In this document: positions 35,139 through 45,527 of the stretch, in pieces
How the letters are laid out: every line of letters begins with the position of its first letter
Position numbering within the stretch: position 1 is the first letter of the stretch
NCBI RefSeq assembly: GCF_042453785.1
Contig: NC_091675.1
Location: 5,096,501-5,160,500, forward strand
Origin: Malus domestica
Taxonomy: Eukaryota > Streptophyta > Magnoliopsida > Rosales > Rosaceae
Direction: 5' to 3'
DNA: 64,000 nt
Position numbers and translations under genes: made by a program
The notes under the pieces: generated by a model
What the model saw: only the letters and a program-made list of their open reading frames with translations
The model's database searches: none
Told to the model about the DNA's origin: nothing

Positions 35139-37559
35139 ATGTTGTATTCATTCATTGGTCACATGGGCACCTTGTTTCTCATTTTTCTTCTTTCTCTAGC
35201 CATTAGTCCCCTTCCTTCGTCTTCAGCATCGGACACTTTGCGTAGAGGCTCATCCCTCTCTGTGGAGAAACCCAATGATGTCTTAATCTCACCGGATGGG
35301 GTTTTCACTGCCGGCTTTCACCAAGTTGGCGACAACTCATTTTGCTTCGCCATTTGGTTCACCGAGCCTTCTTCCAATCACTACCAAAACCGCGCGGTTG
35401 TTTGGATGGCGAATCGCGACCAACCGGTGAACGGGAAATACTCAAAGCTCTCACTCCAAAGTTCTGGCAATCTCATCTTAACTGATGCCGGCCAGTCTAT
35501 TGTTTGGGCAACAACCACTACGTCACTCTCGGCAGCTCACTTGTCCCTCCAGAACTCAGGCAATCTGGTTTTACTAAACCTTGATCTTGTCGTTTTATGG
35601 CAGAGCTTTGATTTTCCAACCGACACCCTTCTTCCACATCAACCGCTCACCCGAAACACAATGATTGTCTCTATGAGAAGCCAGAGCAACTTCTCCTCTG
35701 GCTTCTACAAGCTTTTCTTTGACAATGACAATCTTCTGCGTCTACTTTTCGATGGTGTTGAGATTTCAAGCGTATATTGGTTTGAGCCATGGCTTACAGG
35801 CCAGACTGCTGGAAGGTCCACGGATAACAGCAGCAGAACTGCAGTGCTTGATTCGTTAGGCAACTTTACTTCGTCTGATAGTTTCACATTAATGGCAGCT
35901 GATTATGGTGCAGGATTGCAGAGAAGACTGACGGTTGATTCTGATGGAAATGTTCGATTGTATAGTCGAGAAAAGCCCGGAGACAAATGGAGCGTTTCAG
36001 CGCAAGTCTTCTCCGATCCATGTAAAATTCACGGCGTTTGCGGAGTTAACAGCGTCTGCAGCTACGATCCATTTCATGGTAGAAAGTGCTCTTGTATTCC
36101 GGGTTACAAGATGAAAAATCATACTGATTGGTACTATGGTTGTGAGCCTCAATTTAATTACACTTGCAACAAAGGTGAGTCAACTTTCTTTAAACTTTCA
36201 AAGCTTGAGTTTTTCGGGTATGATTACGGTTACTTTGAAAACTACACCTATACGGATTGTGAGAATTTATGCTTGAAACTATGTAACTGCAAAGGGTTCC
36301 AATACTCTCGCATCCCTGACCGACCGATATTTAGCTGTTACCCCAAGACGGTATTGCTCAATGGATACCGGTCCCCTAGCTTTTTTGGGGACCTGTATTT
36401 GAGAGTGCCTAAAACCCATGTTTCGTATTATCAAAAGCCCCAGGAAGAGTATAGGTTAAGCTGCTTAAGCAGAGTTGTTGTTGGTCTAAATAGAAATTAT
36501 GTGAAGAGCAGTGTGGCTAGTTCAGTGAAATTCCTGCTCTGGTTTGCCATTGGAGTTGGCGGGTTTGAGATCATTTGTATCCTTTTGGTTTGGGGATTGT
36601 TAAGCAATACTACTCGGCGAAATTCCAACGAGGATATGCAGGGATATGTTCTTGCTGGAACAGGGTTCAAAAGATTTAGCTATGCCGAGCTTAAGAAGGC
36701 GACACGGGGCTTTAGTGAAGAGATTGGAAGAGGGGCTGGAGGAATCGTGTACAAAGGCGTGCTGGCTGATCAAAGAGTTGCAGCGATTAAGCTTCTCAGC
36801 GAGGCTGATCAAGGAGAAGTTGAATTTCTAGGTGAAGCTAACACAATTGGGAGGCTGAACCATATGCACTTGATTGACATGTGGGGATATTGCTCAGAGA
36901 AAAAGCACAAGCTTCTCGTTTACGAGTACATGGAGCATGGTTCCTTGGCTGATAAGTTATCTTCCAATGTTCTTGATTGGGAGAAGAGGTTTGAGATTGC
37001 TGTCGGGACAGCGAAAGGCCTTGCTTATCTGCACGAAGAGTGTTTGGAGTGGGTTTTGCACTGTGATGTTAAGCCTCAAAACATTCTCTTGGACTCAGAT
37101 TACCAACCAAAGGTTGCAGATTTTGGACTCTCCAAGCTAATCAACAGGGGCGGCCTTGAAAACTCGAGCATTTCGAGGATACGAGGAACGAGAGGATACA
37201 TTGCACCGGAGTGGGTGTACAACCAGCCGATTACGTCGAAAGTGGATGTTTACAGCTATGGGATTGTTGTGTTGGAGATGTTGACCGGAAAGAACCCTAC
37301 CATTGGCGTTGGTGGCGTTGAGGGTGAGCAGAGAGGACTGATTAATTGGGTGAGGGAGAAGGTTGATGGAAGTGGTGGGATTGGATCAAGGATGGGAGAG
37401 ATCATAGACCGTTCAGTTGGAGAGAATTATGATGTGAGAAAGATGGAGATTCTGTTGGAAGTAGCTTTGCGTTGTGTAGAGGAAGAAAAAAATGCAAGAC
37501 CTACCATGACCCAAGTGGTTGAAAAGCTCCTGCGGATTCACAAACACAGAGACCATTAA
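35139..37559 (+). CDS. G-type lectin S-receptor-like Ser/Thr kinase, ZmPK1-like (gene 2)
   Basis: An intronless gene of 806 residues from ATG 35139, which sits in the same CATCTCAAATG context as the start of gene 1; the next ATG (35163, MGTLFLIFLLSLAIS) would begin the signal peptide directly and is equally plausible. The frame stays open further upstream but without an ATG. Domains as in gene 1: bulb lectin (VVWMANRDQPVNGKYSKLSL), S-locus region, EGF-like (DPCKIHGVCGVNSVCSY), PAN/apple (DCENLCLKLCNCKGFQY), TM about 463-488, kinase about 515-800. Motifs GRGAGGIVYKG, VAAIK, HCDVKPQN, DFGLSKL and APEW are intact. It is the closest relative of gene 1 and of the pseudogene at 26511-27700, which probably derives from this lineage. 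Confidence 0.94.
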   Translation: MLYSFIGHMGTLFLIFLLSLAISPLPSSSASDTLRRGSSLSVEKPNDVLISPDGVFTAGFHQVGDNSFCFAIWFTEPSSNHYQNRAVVWMANRDQPVNGKYSKLSLQSSGNLILTDAGQSIVWATTTTSLSAAHLSLQNSGNLVLLNLDLVVLWQSFDFPTDTLLPHQPLTRNTMIVSMRSQSNFSSGFYKLFFDNDNLLRLLFDGVEISSVYWFEPWLTGQTAGRSTDNSSRTAVLDSLGNFTSSDSFTLMAADYGAGLQRRLTVDSDGNVRLYSREKPGDKWSVSAQVFSDPCKIHGVCGVNSVCSYDPFHGRKCSCIPGYKMKNHTDWYYGCEPQFNYTCNKGESTFFKLSKLEFFGYDYGYFENYTYTDCENLCLKLCNCKGFQYSRIPDRPIFSCYPKTVLLNGYRSPSFFGDLYLRVPKTHVSYYQKPQEEYRLSCLSRVVVGLNRNYVKSSVASSVKFLLWFAIGVGGFEIICILLVWGLLSNTTRRNSNEDMQGYVLAGTGFKRFSYAELKKATRGFSEEIGRGAGGIVYKGVLADQRVAAIKLLSEADQGEVEFLGEANTIGRLNHMHLIDMWGYCSEKKHKLLVYEYMEHGSLADKLSSNVLDWEKRFEIAVGTAKGLAYLHEECLEWVLHCDVKPQNILLDSDYQPKVADFGLSKLINRGGLENSSISRIRGTRGYIAPEWVYNQPITSKVDVYSYGIVVLEMLTGKNPTIGVGGVEGEQRGLINWVREKVDGSGGIGSRMGEIIDRSVGENYDVRKMEILLEVALRCVEEEKNARPTMTQVVEKLLRIHKHRDH

Positions 37560-39436
37560 GCGGTCTTATTACACATCTGTTTGTTTCTTATATATGTAAT
37601 GTTGTGCATACTATTACTGTACTATGTTACCTTTACCATCGCCTCCACCTAAATCAGTGCCATCGGCAAACTCATTAAACCTAGATTTCCCCAAAAATTT
37701 GGCTTAATTCTTTCTGCACCAACCAAATCATCTCGATCGCGTGTGTGGGCTCTCAACTGAAGCCCAAAACCCAGACCAACTCGCCACACGCCGAACAGAT
37801 CATGGCGGAGTCCTTGTGGACAGAGTTGTCTGCCACTAGCAACGGTTCTTCGTGAGTCGGGGCTAGAAAGGTTTATCCAATCGTCATATTTCAATTTTTT
37901 TTTACTTATAATCCAACGATTGTGATTAAATGAGATTAAATCTAATGGTAAAAAAATTATTTGATGGCCTAAAATTCAACGGCTACAACGATTTTAGAAA
38001 AAGTTATAGTGGTAAATCAATTTCATCAAAAACTCTATAAATACCTATTTTTTGTTGAAACATCCATAAGAAATTCACTTTTTTCACACAATTCTTCCCA
38101 TTTTTCTTTCCATCCACTTTCAAACTATTTCTTCCCTTTCCTAAATTTTTCAAGATTCCAAAAGATCATGTACCTAATTTTTGTAATTTTTATTTACTAA
38201 TGTCTATTGTTTTAATTATCGTGTTTTAATTTGTATGTAGTGTTTTAATTATTGTTTGTATTAGTATTTGTTGTAAGATTGAATTATAGATTTGGGTTTA
38301 AGAATGGGGTATGTCGTTTGATTTTCCATTATTTATCGAAATTTAAATTTTTAGGTAAAAATGTTCATAAAAATAAATTAGGATAGTCTATATATCTTTT
38401 TTTTTTTTTAAGTTACCGGAAAAAATTAGACAAAAATCATTATTTAATAATCTCGGCCTAAAATTTTAAGCCATAACCATTGAAGGAGAAAAACAATTTA
38501 TGGATTATGGCTTACAATTTTCTAGCTTAAATTTTTAAGCTTTAACCCCAACAATTGGAGTTGGTATTACAAGGACTAAACCTTGCAAGTCGAATACTAC
38601 CAAGAATGCACCACACGAGGGAAATGGTCTCACCACTTTCTGATGATCTTGTAACAGTTGACAAAAAAGCCATGGTATGAGTCATCAAAGAACCATGAGA
38701 GACAATGGTCGAGCTTCCTTCTGTGGTCCTTTGTCTAACCACACAAACCATAAGAAACATAGAAGGCGCTCTCCTTGCCAGAGTGAAGGAGCTACCGCAA
38801 CTAGGAGATGAAGACGGAGAAGTTAGAATATAGGGAAAACATGGAAGGGAAGAGAGGGACAATGCCAAGAAAGACTGTTGCTAACCCCAAAGGCTAAAGG
38901 CAGGGTCGGCTACGGATGAGGTTTTTTCTCAATTTTTTTATTTTTATTTTTAGTAGTTCTAATTAGTAGCTCTAATGCATATACTTGAAACGTTTTCATT
39001 AATTAAAAAAGTGTACATGAGTTGAAAAATCAAAATACTAGTTGCATGTTATTTGAAGATATCACTGAATATTGTGCTGCAATTTGTAAATATTAAATAT
39101 ATAAAAGAACTTTGGATGCTTATAATACCCAGCGGCTCCTGTTGAATCATATGCATCGATTACACAAGGAGCAGCCTTCAAACTCAAAGGTAGCTACCCA
39201 CTACCTTCCCTTCCATCGTTTCTTCTAGCCACTTGGAACTTGATAACAAAAGTTTAATTCTTTTCCATGAATTACGTCGTTTTCTTATTCATACATGAAT
39301 AATCTAATTCCATCTTGAAACTAAATAATACGAATAGTCTAATTTTATTTTGAAACTAGATAACACAAATAGTCTAATTCTATCTTCAAACTGAAGCGCT
39401 GGATTTACTTGCAATTATTACATGCATGGGCAGGTG
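37560..39436. other. Spacer with a possible orphan first exon
   Basis: No complete gene. At 37802 an ATG opens MAESLWTELSATSNGSS, running into TTC|GTGAGT, a good splice donor, but no downstream exon was found. A minus-strand open frame at 38542-38868 (108 codons, Ser/Thr rich) is not recognised. The rest is AT-rich. Confidence 0.4.
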
Positions 39437-39512
39437 GAGAAAATTTTAATTGTGACGGGAACACAAGTGGTATACCTCGTGTTTTAATAGAAGTGGTGGA
39501 AAATTTTATTTT

Positions 39513-40442
39513 GGCCTAATCGGATAAATGGTCCCCGTAATCATAAGGTATTCGGATGATAGCCCCTGTGGTAAAAAAATTCGGATTTAAACCCCTGTGG
39601 TCTAAGTCTGTTAGGATTTAAACCCCTGTGGTACAAGTCTGTTAGGATTTATGCCCTTTTGTTAAATAATGTTGACGTGGCTGCCACATATATGCCACGT
39701 GGCTGACAAATGTCTGTCACGTGGCAAAAATAATAATTTGTCTGTTAGGATTTAAACCCCTGTGGTCTAAGTCTGTTAGGATTTATGCCATTTTGTTAAA
39801 TAATGTTGACGTGGCTGCCACATATATGCCACGTGGCTGACAAATGTCTGACACGTGGCAAAAATAATAATTTTTAAGTTTTTTTAAAAACCTGAATTTT
39901 TACAAACAAAAAAAACCCAGAAGCTCCCCCACCCTCCACCCGTCCCCCCCCCCCCCCGTCGGACTTCTTCTTCTTCTTCCCGCCGGTCTCCCTTCGCGAC
40001 TCCTCCCTCTTCTTCCCGCCGGTCTCCCTTCGCGACTCCTCTTTCTTTCTTCTTCTTCTTCTTCTTCTTCTTCTTCTTCTTCTTCTTCTTCTTCTTCTTC
40101 TTCTTCTTCTTCTTCTTCTTCTTCTTCTTCCCGCCGGTCTCCCTTCGCGACTCCTCCCTCTTTCTTCTTCTTCTTCTTCTTCTTGCAGACCTGGTTTTTT
40201 TTTTTTTTTTTTTTTTGTAAAAATTCAGTTTTTTTTTTTTAAATAAAAATTATTATTTTTGCCACGTGGCAGACATTTGGCAGTCACGTGGCATATTTGT
40301 GGCAGCCACGTCAGCATTATTTAACAGAAGGGCATAAATCCTAACAGATTTAGACCACAGGGGTTTAAATCCGAATTTTTTTACCACAGGGGCTATCATC
40401 CGAATACCTTATGACCACGGGGACCATTTATCCGATTAGGCC
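39513..40442. mobile_element. Non-autonomous Mutator-like element with long TIRs
   Basis: A 930-bp element. Its ends GGCCTAATCGGATAAATGG and CCATTTATCCGATTAGGCC are perfect inverted repeats that extend, with interruptions, over 100 bases. A perfect 9-bp duplication TTTTATTTT flanks it (39504-39512 and 40443-40451). The interior holds a duplicated block of about 130 bases (GTCTGTTAGGATTTA ... CACGTGGCAAAAATAATAAT, twice between about 39620 and 39872), three copies of a CCCGCCGGTCTCCC minisatellite, and a long (TTC)n. No transposase. Confidence 0.93.
40029..40185. repeat. (TTC)n microsatellite and CGCCGGTCTCCC minisatellite
   Basis: About 30 TTC units are bounded by copies of the block CCCGCCGGTCTCCCTTCGCG, which also occurs twice at about 39978-40040. 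This is internal to the Mutator-like element. Confidence 0.95.
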
Positions 40443-40545
40443 TTTTATTTTTGAACATATCCCATCATTTGTATAGTGATACATGGTGTACCACCCCGTG
40501 TACCAGTTACATTGAAAAATCTCTTGGGCAGATGCTAATTACTTC

Positions 40546-40766
40546 GGACTTGGATTGTCTGCCCTCCTAGTTGTGGTGCCCTTCCATGCCCTCCTATTTT
40601 GTGCGGTCACGGTTAAGCCACGTCAATATTTTATATTTTTATTATTTTTTGTCTTATTATCTTATTAAAAAATTAATATAAAATATTGACGTGGCTTAAC
40701 CGTGACCGCACAAAATAGGAGGGCATGGAAGGGCACCATAACTAAGAGGGCAGACAATCCAAGTCC
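40546..40766. mobile_element. Hairpin MITE family B, copy 3, with 9-bp target duplication
   Basis: A 221-bp unit, nearly perfectly self-complementary from GGACTTGGATTGTCTGCCC to GGGCAGACAATCCAAGTCC. AATTACTTC is repeated at 40537-40545 and 40767-40775, a perfect 9-bp duplication. This places family B among Mutator-derived MITEs. The good arm match suggests a young copy; it lies about 230 bases upstream of receptor kinase gene 3. Confidence 0.93.
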
Positions 40767-40992
40767 AATTACTTCTCCCTTTCCACAATTTTTCAAAGAA
40801 GGCTTCAACAACCACCACTGTTCCAATTCCAAAGAAAAAAATAGTCAAAAGAATACAAACTAATAAAAAAAAACCTCTATTGACCAAAAAATAAATAAAA
40901 AAAACCCTAATTCATGCAACTTGCAACTCTATCTTCTATAATAACCACAACATTTTAAGCCTTTTCTTTAATTTCAATCACAATTTGCATAC

Positions 40993-43377
40993 ATGGCTTC
41001 TACATTTTTGTGCATTGTTCTTCTTTTTCTAGCACAATCTTCCCCGTTGGCATCATCAGCGTCCAATAATCTCAAACCCGGATCGTCTCTCTCGGTCGAA
41101 AATTCAGCCGACAAATTGATCTCAACAAATGGCATGTTTTCAGCTGGATTTTTTCCGGTGGGTGAAAATGCGTATTGTTTCGGGATATGGTTCACCGAGC
41201 CAGCAGCAGCCGACGCCGCCACTCAAAACCTCACCGTCGTTTGGACGGCCAACCGCGACCAGCTGGTCAACGGTAGGGGATCCAAGTTCACCCTACAAAA
41301 AAACGGCAACCTTATTCTAACCGATGCTGGAAAATATACCATTTGGTCCTCCAACACTGTTTTTTCTAATTCTCTGGCCCAGTTAATTCTCGAAGACAAC
41401 GGAAATCTTGTACTTCTCACTCTCAAGGGTGTTGCTTTGTGGGAAAGCTTTGCTTCCCCCACAGACACACTTTTACCACAGCAGCAACTTACTAGGAACA
41501 CAAAGCTTGTCTCTTCAAGAAGCCTCACTAACTGTTCATCCGGGTTCTACTCTCTATTTTTCGACAATGATAACACGCTTCGGCTTCTTTACGACGGCCC
41601 AGAGGTTTCGAGCATATACTGGCATGATCCTTGGCTGCTAAGTTTGCAAGCTGGAAGGACAACTTACAACAACTCTAGGGTTGCAGTGCTAGATGCTTTG
41701 GGGAATTTCAGTGCATCGGATGGACTTAATTTTATGTCATCAGATTATGGCGTGAAGTTGCAGCGAAGAGTGAAGGCGGATGTTGATGGTAATCTCCGAT
41801 TGTACAGTCGAAAAAGCCCGGGAGATAGATGGGTTGTTTCATGGCAAGCAATTGCTGAACCCTGCAAAATTCATGGCATTTGTGGGCCTAATGGTTTGTG
41901 CACGTATGAGCCTAGTTCGGGTCGAAAATGCTCGTGCCTTCCAGGCTACGAAATGAGAAACAAAAACGACTGGGCTTATGGATGCCAGCCTACTACAGAA
42001 GGTTTCAATGTGTCTTGTAAAAGTAGTACAGCTCGAGATCAGTTCGACTTTATGTATCTTCCGAGGGTTGAATATTTCGGGTACGATTACTTCATTTACG
42101 TTAACACGTCATTAGAAAAGTGCAAAGCTATATGCTTAGAGTTATGCAACTGTCCAGGTTTCCACTACAAGTTTGGAGGTGGCCATCACAATTGTTATCC
42201 CAAGACTCAATTTCGAAACGGTTATCGCACGCCTGGTTTTACAGGAGAGCTGTATCTGAAGCTGCCCAAATCCATCCTTTCTTCGTATAATGCTACTGCA
42301 AAAGGATTCAACATGTGCTCGAGCAAACTCACAAGCCAGCTTTCCAGAACATATGAGAAAAAAAGTACAAATGGTTCCGTCAATTTTATGCTGAAATTTG
42401 CATCTGCATTGGGGGGTCTTGAACTTATCTGTATCATTGTTGTGTGGTATTTTGTGATGCGAAGCAGCGAAGAGAAAGAAGAGTCGGATGTGGTTACACA
42501 AGGCTACCTTCATGCTGTAACCGGTTTCAGAAGATTTAGCTACTCCGAGTTGAAAAAGGCGACACGAGGTTTCAAAGAAGAAATTGGGAGAGGTGGGGGA
42601 GGAATTGTGTACAAAGGCACATTGTCTGATCAACGCGTCGCAGCAATCAAGCAGTTGAATGCTGCAACCCAAGGGGAAGCAGAGTTTTTAGCGGAAGTGA
42701 GCCTGATTGGGAAGCTTTACCACATGAACTTGATCGAAATGTGGGGCTATTGCGTGGAAGGCAAGCACAGGCTTCTGGTTTATGAGTACATGAAGAATGG
42801 TTCCTTGGCTGAGAAGTTATCTTCCAATGTGCTCGATTGGAATCAAAAGTTCGAAATTGCTGTGGGGACAGCAAAAGGGCTGGCTTATTTGCACGAAGAA
42901 TGCTTGGAATGGGTACTACATTGTGATGTGAAGCCTCAAAACATACTCTTGGACTCGAACTATAACCCGAAAGTGGCGGATTTTGGCTTGTCCAAGCTTT
43001 TAAACCGAAGTGAAGTCAGCAACTCGAAGTTTTCGAGGATACGAGGAACAAGAGGCTACATGGCACCGGAGTGGATTCAGAACATGCCCATCACTTCTAA
43101 AGTGGATGTTTACAGCTATGGGATTGTTGTATTGGAGATGGTGACCGGAAAAAGCCCGGCGGAAGGTGTTCAATCATCGGAAGGTGGAGGGGAGACGCAG
43201 AAGAAGATGATGGTTTCACGGGTGAGGGAGAACATGAACGGAGGATTTGAAAATACAGAGAGCAAGAAGGGAGAAGGGCTCATGAAAGTGGCTCTTCGGT
43301 GTTCGGAGGAAGACAGAGATGCAAGGCCTACTATGACGCAAGTAGTTGAGATGCTTCTACAGTATCAAGATGACTGA
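40993..43377 (+). CDS. G-type lectin S-receptor-like Ser/Thr kinase, ZmPK1-like (gene 3)
   Basis: An intronless gene of 794 residues whose start ATG (40993) begins a signal peptide (MASTFLCIVLLFLAQSSPLAS). It has bulb lectin (TVVWTANRDQLVNGRGSKFTL, LWESFASPTDTLLPQQ), S-locus region, EGF-like (EPCKIHGICGPNGLCTYEP), PAN/apple (KCKAICLELCNCPGFHY), TM about 467-490 and kinase about 513-790. Kinase motifs GRGGGGIVYKG, VAAIKQL, HCDVKPQN, DFGLSKL and MAPEW are intact; the HCD loop again marks a non-RD kinase. It is clearly more diverged from genes 1 and 2 than they are from each other, and its C-terminal tail after the kinase G-helix is shorter. Two transposons sit immediately upstream (MITE B at 40546 and the nested MULE at 39513), which may have altered its promoter. 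Confidence 0.94.
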   Translation: MASTFLCIVLLFLAQSSPLASSASNNLKPGSSLSVENSADKLISTNGMFSAGFFPVGENAYCFGIWFTEPAAADAATQNLTVVWTANRDQLVNGRGSKFTLQKNGNLILTDAGKYTIWSSNTVFSNSLAQLILEDNGNLVLLTLKGVALWESFASPTDTLLPQQQLTRNTKLVSSRSLTNCSSGFYSLFFDNDNTLRLLYDGPEVSSIYWHDPWLLSLQAGRTTYNNSRVAVLDALGNFSASDGLNFMSSDYGVKLQRRVKADVDGNLRLYSRKSPGDRWVVSWQAIAEPCKIHGICGPNGLCTYEPSSGRKCSCLPGYEMRNKNDWAYGCQPTTEGFNVSCKSSTARDQFDFMYLPRVEYFGYDYFIYVNTSLEKCKAICLELCNCPGFHYKFGGGHHNCYPKTQFRNGYRTPGFTGELYLKLPKSILSSYNATAKGFNMCSSKLTSQLSRTYEKKSTNGSVNFMLKFASALGGLELICIIVVWYFVMRSSEEKEESDVVTQGYLHAVTGFRRFSYSELKKATRGFKEEIGRGGGGIVYKGTLSDQRVAAIKQLNAATQGEAEFLAEVSLIGKLYHMNLIEMWGYCVEGKHRLLVYEYMKNGSLAEKLSSNVLDWNQKFEIAVGTAKGLAYLHEECLEWVLHCDVKPQNILLDSNYNPKVADFGLSKLLNRSEVSNSKFSRIRGTRGYMAPEWIQNMPITSKVDVYSYGIVVLEMVTGKSPAEGVQSSEGGGETQKKMMVSRVRENMNGGFENTESKKGEGLMKVALRCSEEDRDARPTMTQVVEMLLQYQDD

Positions 43378-45527
43378 GAGTCCGAGATTGGAAACTCTTT
43401 AAGGTTATATTTTGGAAAAAAACCGCTTAGGTTTTTTTTTTCTTCCCTAATTTGATAAAAACTGTATCGATGTCCAATAATGTTACTCAGTTTATTTTTT
43501 CCTTGGCTATAATCTTTTTTAATTATTTAAATTATTAATATGCTCTTTAAATTAAACTAAATTATTGAGAAAATGGTTCAAACATACATCATCTCCGGTT
43601 GGTGCAAGACAAGGGTAAGGGCCCTAAATTTGGAGTACCCCCCAGCCCAAAAAGCCACAGGTCCAGGAAGAATAAGGCAAGTGGTAGGCTATGTCAAGCC
43701 CGAGCAAGTTACGTCCGGCTTTGCACCAGCAAGTAAAGCTAATGTTAGCGTAACGTCAGCCACATTGTTTAATTTTTTTTGTGTGTGGTGTGTGCAATTC
43801 ATGCGCAGAAGAGAGTGTGAACCAACAAGAGCTGCAACAATTGCACTAGAGCATCCCAACGCCTCTTTGACGTAGCAAATTCTCAGTCGTTGGATTTCTA
43901 AACGACCCGATGATCTAGACCGCATGATTTTAAATGGCAAAAAAGTGTGGAAAAATTACCATTTTAAGTCGTGGAAAAATTAGGTGCATTGAATTTCTCA
44001 TGAGTTTGGATATCGACTGTAAAAAATGATACAACAGCAAAAATTATAAAATAGGAAACAATTATGAATTTTATTGTTATTATTTTACAATATTCACACT
44101 TAAACAAACTTACAAAGGTTAACGAGCGTAATTAAAAATATCATCACACCTACAGAGTATAAAAAGTAAAAAATTATATTTATAAATAGTAATGCCATTG
44201 CCCTTAACAATGATGGAGTTGTACATAGACCTAACATTTTCAACCTGACCGATTCGACCAGTTAAAATTAGTATTTTGGTGAGTGATAAACAGGTCAAGT
44301 GGTTAATGGATCAACCCGTTAATCACTCGTTAAATAACGAATCATTTTAGATAAATCCGTAAAACCCGTTAACCATCCGTTATTAAAGACTTTTATGTAA
44401 TTTCAATAGTCCTAAAAGAAACCCGTTAACTTAACACCCGTGTTTCTGTACGTCCTTTCTCTCTCCTCACTGTTTCTCTCTCTAGAGAAGCACAAAGCTA
44501 CCAGACCCAAGATCGAAGCCATACCGAAATTGCTGGTGACCAATTCCTACCTATCGTCTTTCTGATACATAAAATTCCTTTTCTTATCTATTTTTAATTG
44601 TTTATTTATGGAACGATTATATGCAAATTCCACAGTTTAGACGATGTTATAATTTAATTGAAAGTTTGTTCGGAATTTCAGTTCCGAATTTGCTTGAAAT
44701 TTTGAATGGGATATGCGAGATGGTGTGATTTGAGATATAAACCCTAAACCAAAAGACTAAGAAACCGATCATCGTGTATTCTTATTGTGTACTTCACATT
44801 GTGCAGCAGGGAAAGCCCTTCGATTTTGAATCCTTGATCTGGTTATTTCCTCTCTGGAATTCGAATTCTACTATATAAAACAGGGCTGTAATTGATTTGG
44901 ATGAAATGTACAAATAAAAATAAAATAAAATAAAATAAAAATTATTAACGGAGAAAACAAATGATCCGTTAACTTAACGAGTTAAGTTTGAATGACCTGT
45001 TAAATTAACGGATCAGGTTCACAGGTTGAATCTGATCCAAACCCAATGAACCTGACCCGTTTACAAGTCTGGTTGTGCTAAAATAAAATAAGTATCATAC
45101 AAAGTGTGAATAAGAACAAGTTAATTGGGTTGCCTGCTGTAACCAATTGTGGTTCCGTCAACATCTTCATTGTTAACCAACCTAATTGAGTAGAATTTCA
45201 ATTCTTCAAAATTTCCCAATTTATATTTTTGATTTACCAAAAAAAATATTTGAAAACAAATTGGTAAAATTTGAAATTTGCGTCTACCCAGTTGTGCCCT
45301 CCATTAATAAACATGCGCATTTCGGCCATCTGTACACTACCAAAATTATTTTCACTAGTAATAAAAACAAAAACGAAAAAGGGAAATTTAATAACAGAGT
45401 TGGATCTTTTTTCTTTTTGTTTGAGCTTTCGGGCTAAATTTATCCGGGTCGGACTCATCTTCTCGATCATCTTGATGATCATCATCACTAGCACTACTAC
45501 GTCATTCTATCTGGTTCCTTCCTGTAG
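43378..45527. other. Spacer; possible degenerate inverted-repeat element
   Basis: No supported gene. Between about 44233 and 45075, both margins are rich in GTTAA/TTAAC and ACCCGTTAA-type words that are partly inverted (AACCTGACCGATTCG; AACCTGACCCGTTTA), hinting at an old TIR element. Exact ends and target duplication could not be fixed. Confidence 0.35.

Larger units (their letters stand above)
39437..40524. mobile_element. MITE family A, copy 4, split by a Mutator-like insertion
   Basis: The left half (39437-39512) and right half (40443-40524) together form one MITE A copy. It is flanked by TGGGCAGGTG (39427-39436) and TGGGCAGATG (40525-40534), a 10-base near-perfect target duplication. 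The Mutator-like element at 39513-40442 lies inside, so the MITE is the older insertion. Confidence 0.85.

Noticed and set aside
38542-38868. 108-codon minus-strand open frame
   Set aside because: Ser/Thr-rich translation without recognisable domain; surrounded by AT-rich spacer.
43573-43875. 100-codon open frame downstream of receptor kinase gene 3
   Set aside because: No domain or homology visible; probably 3' flank or decayed repeat.
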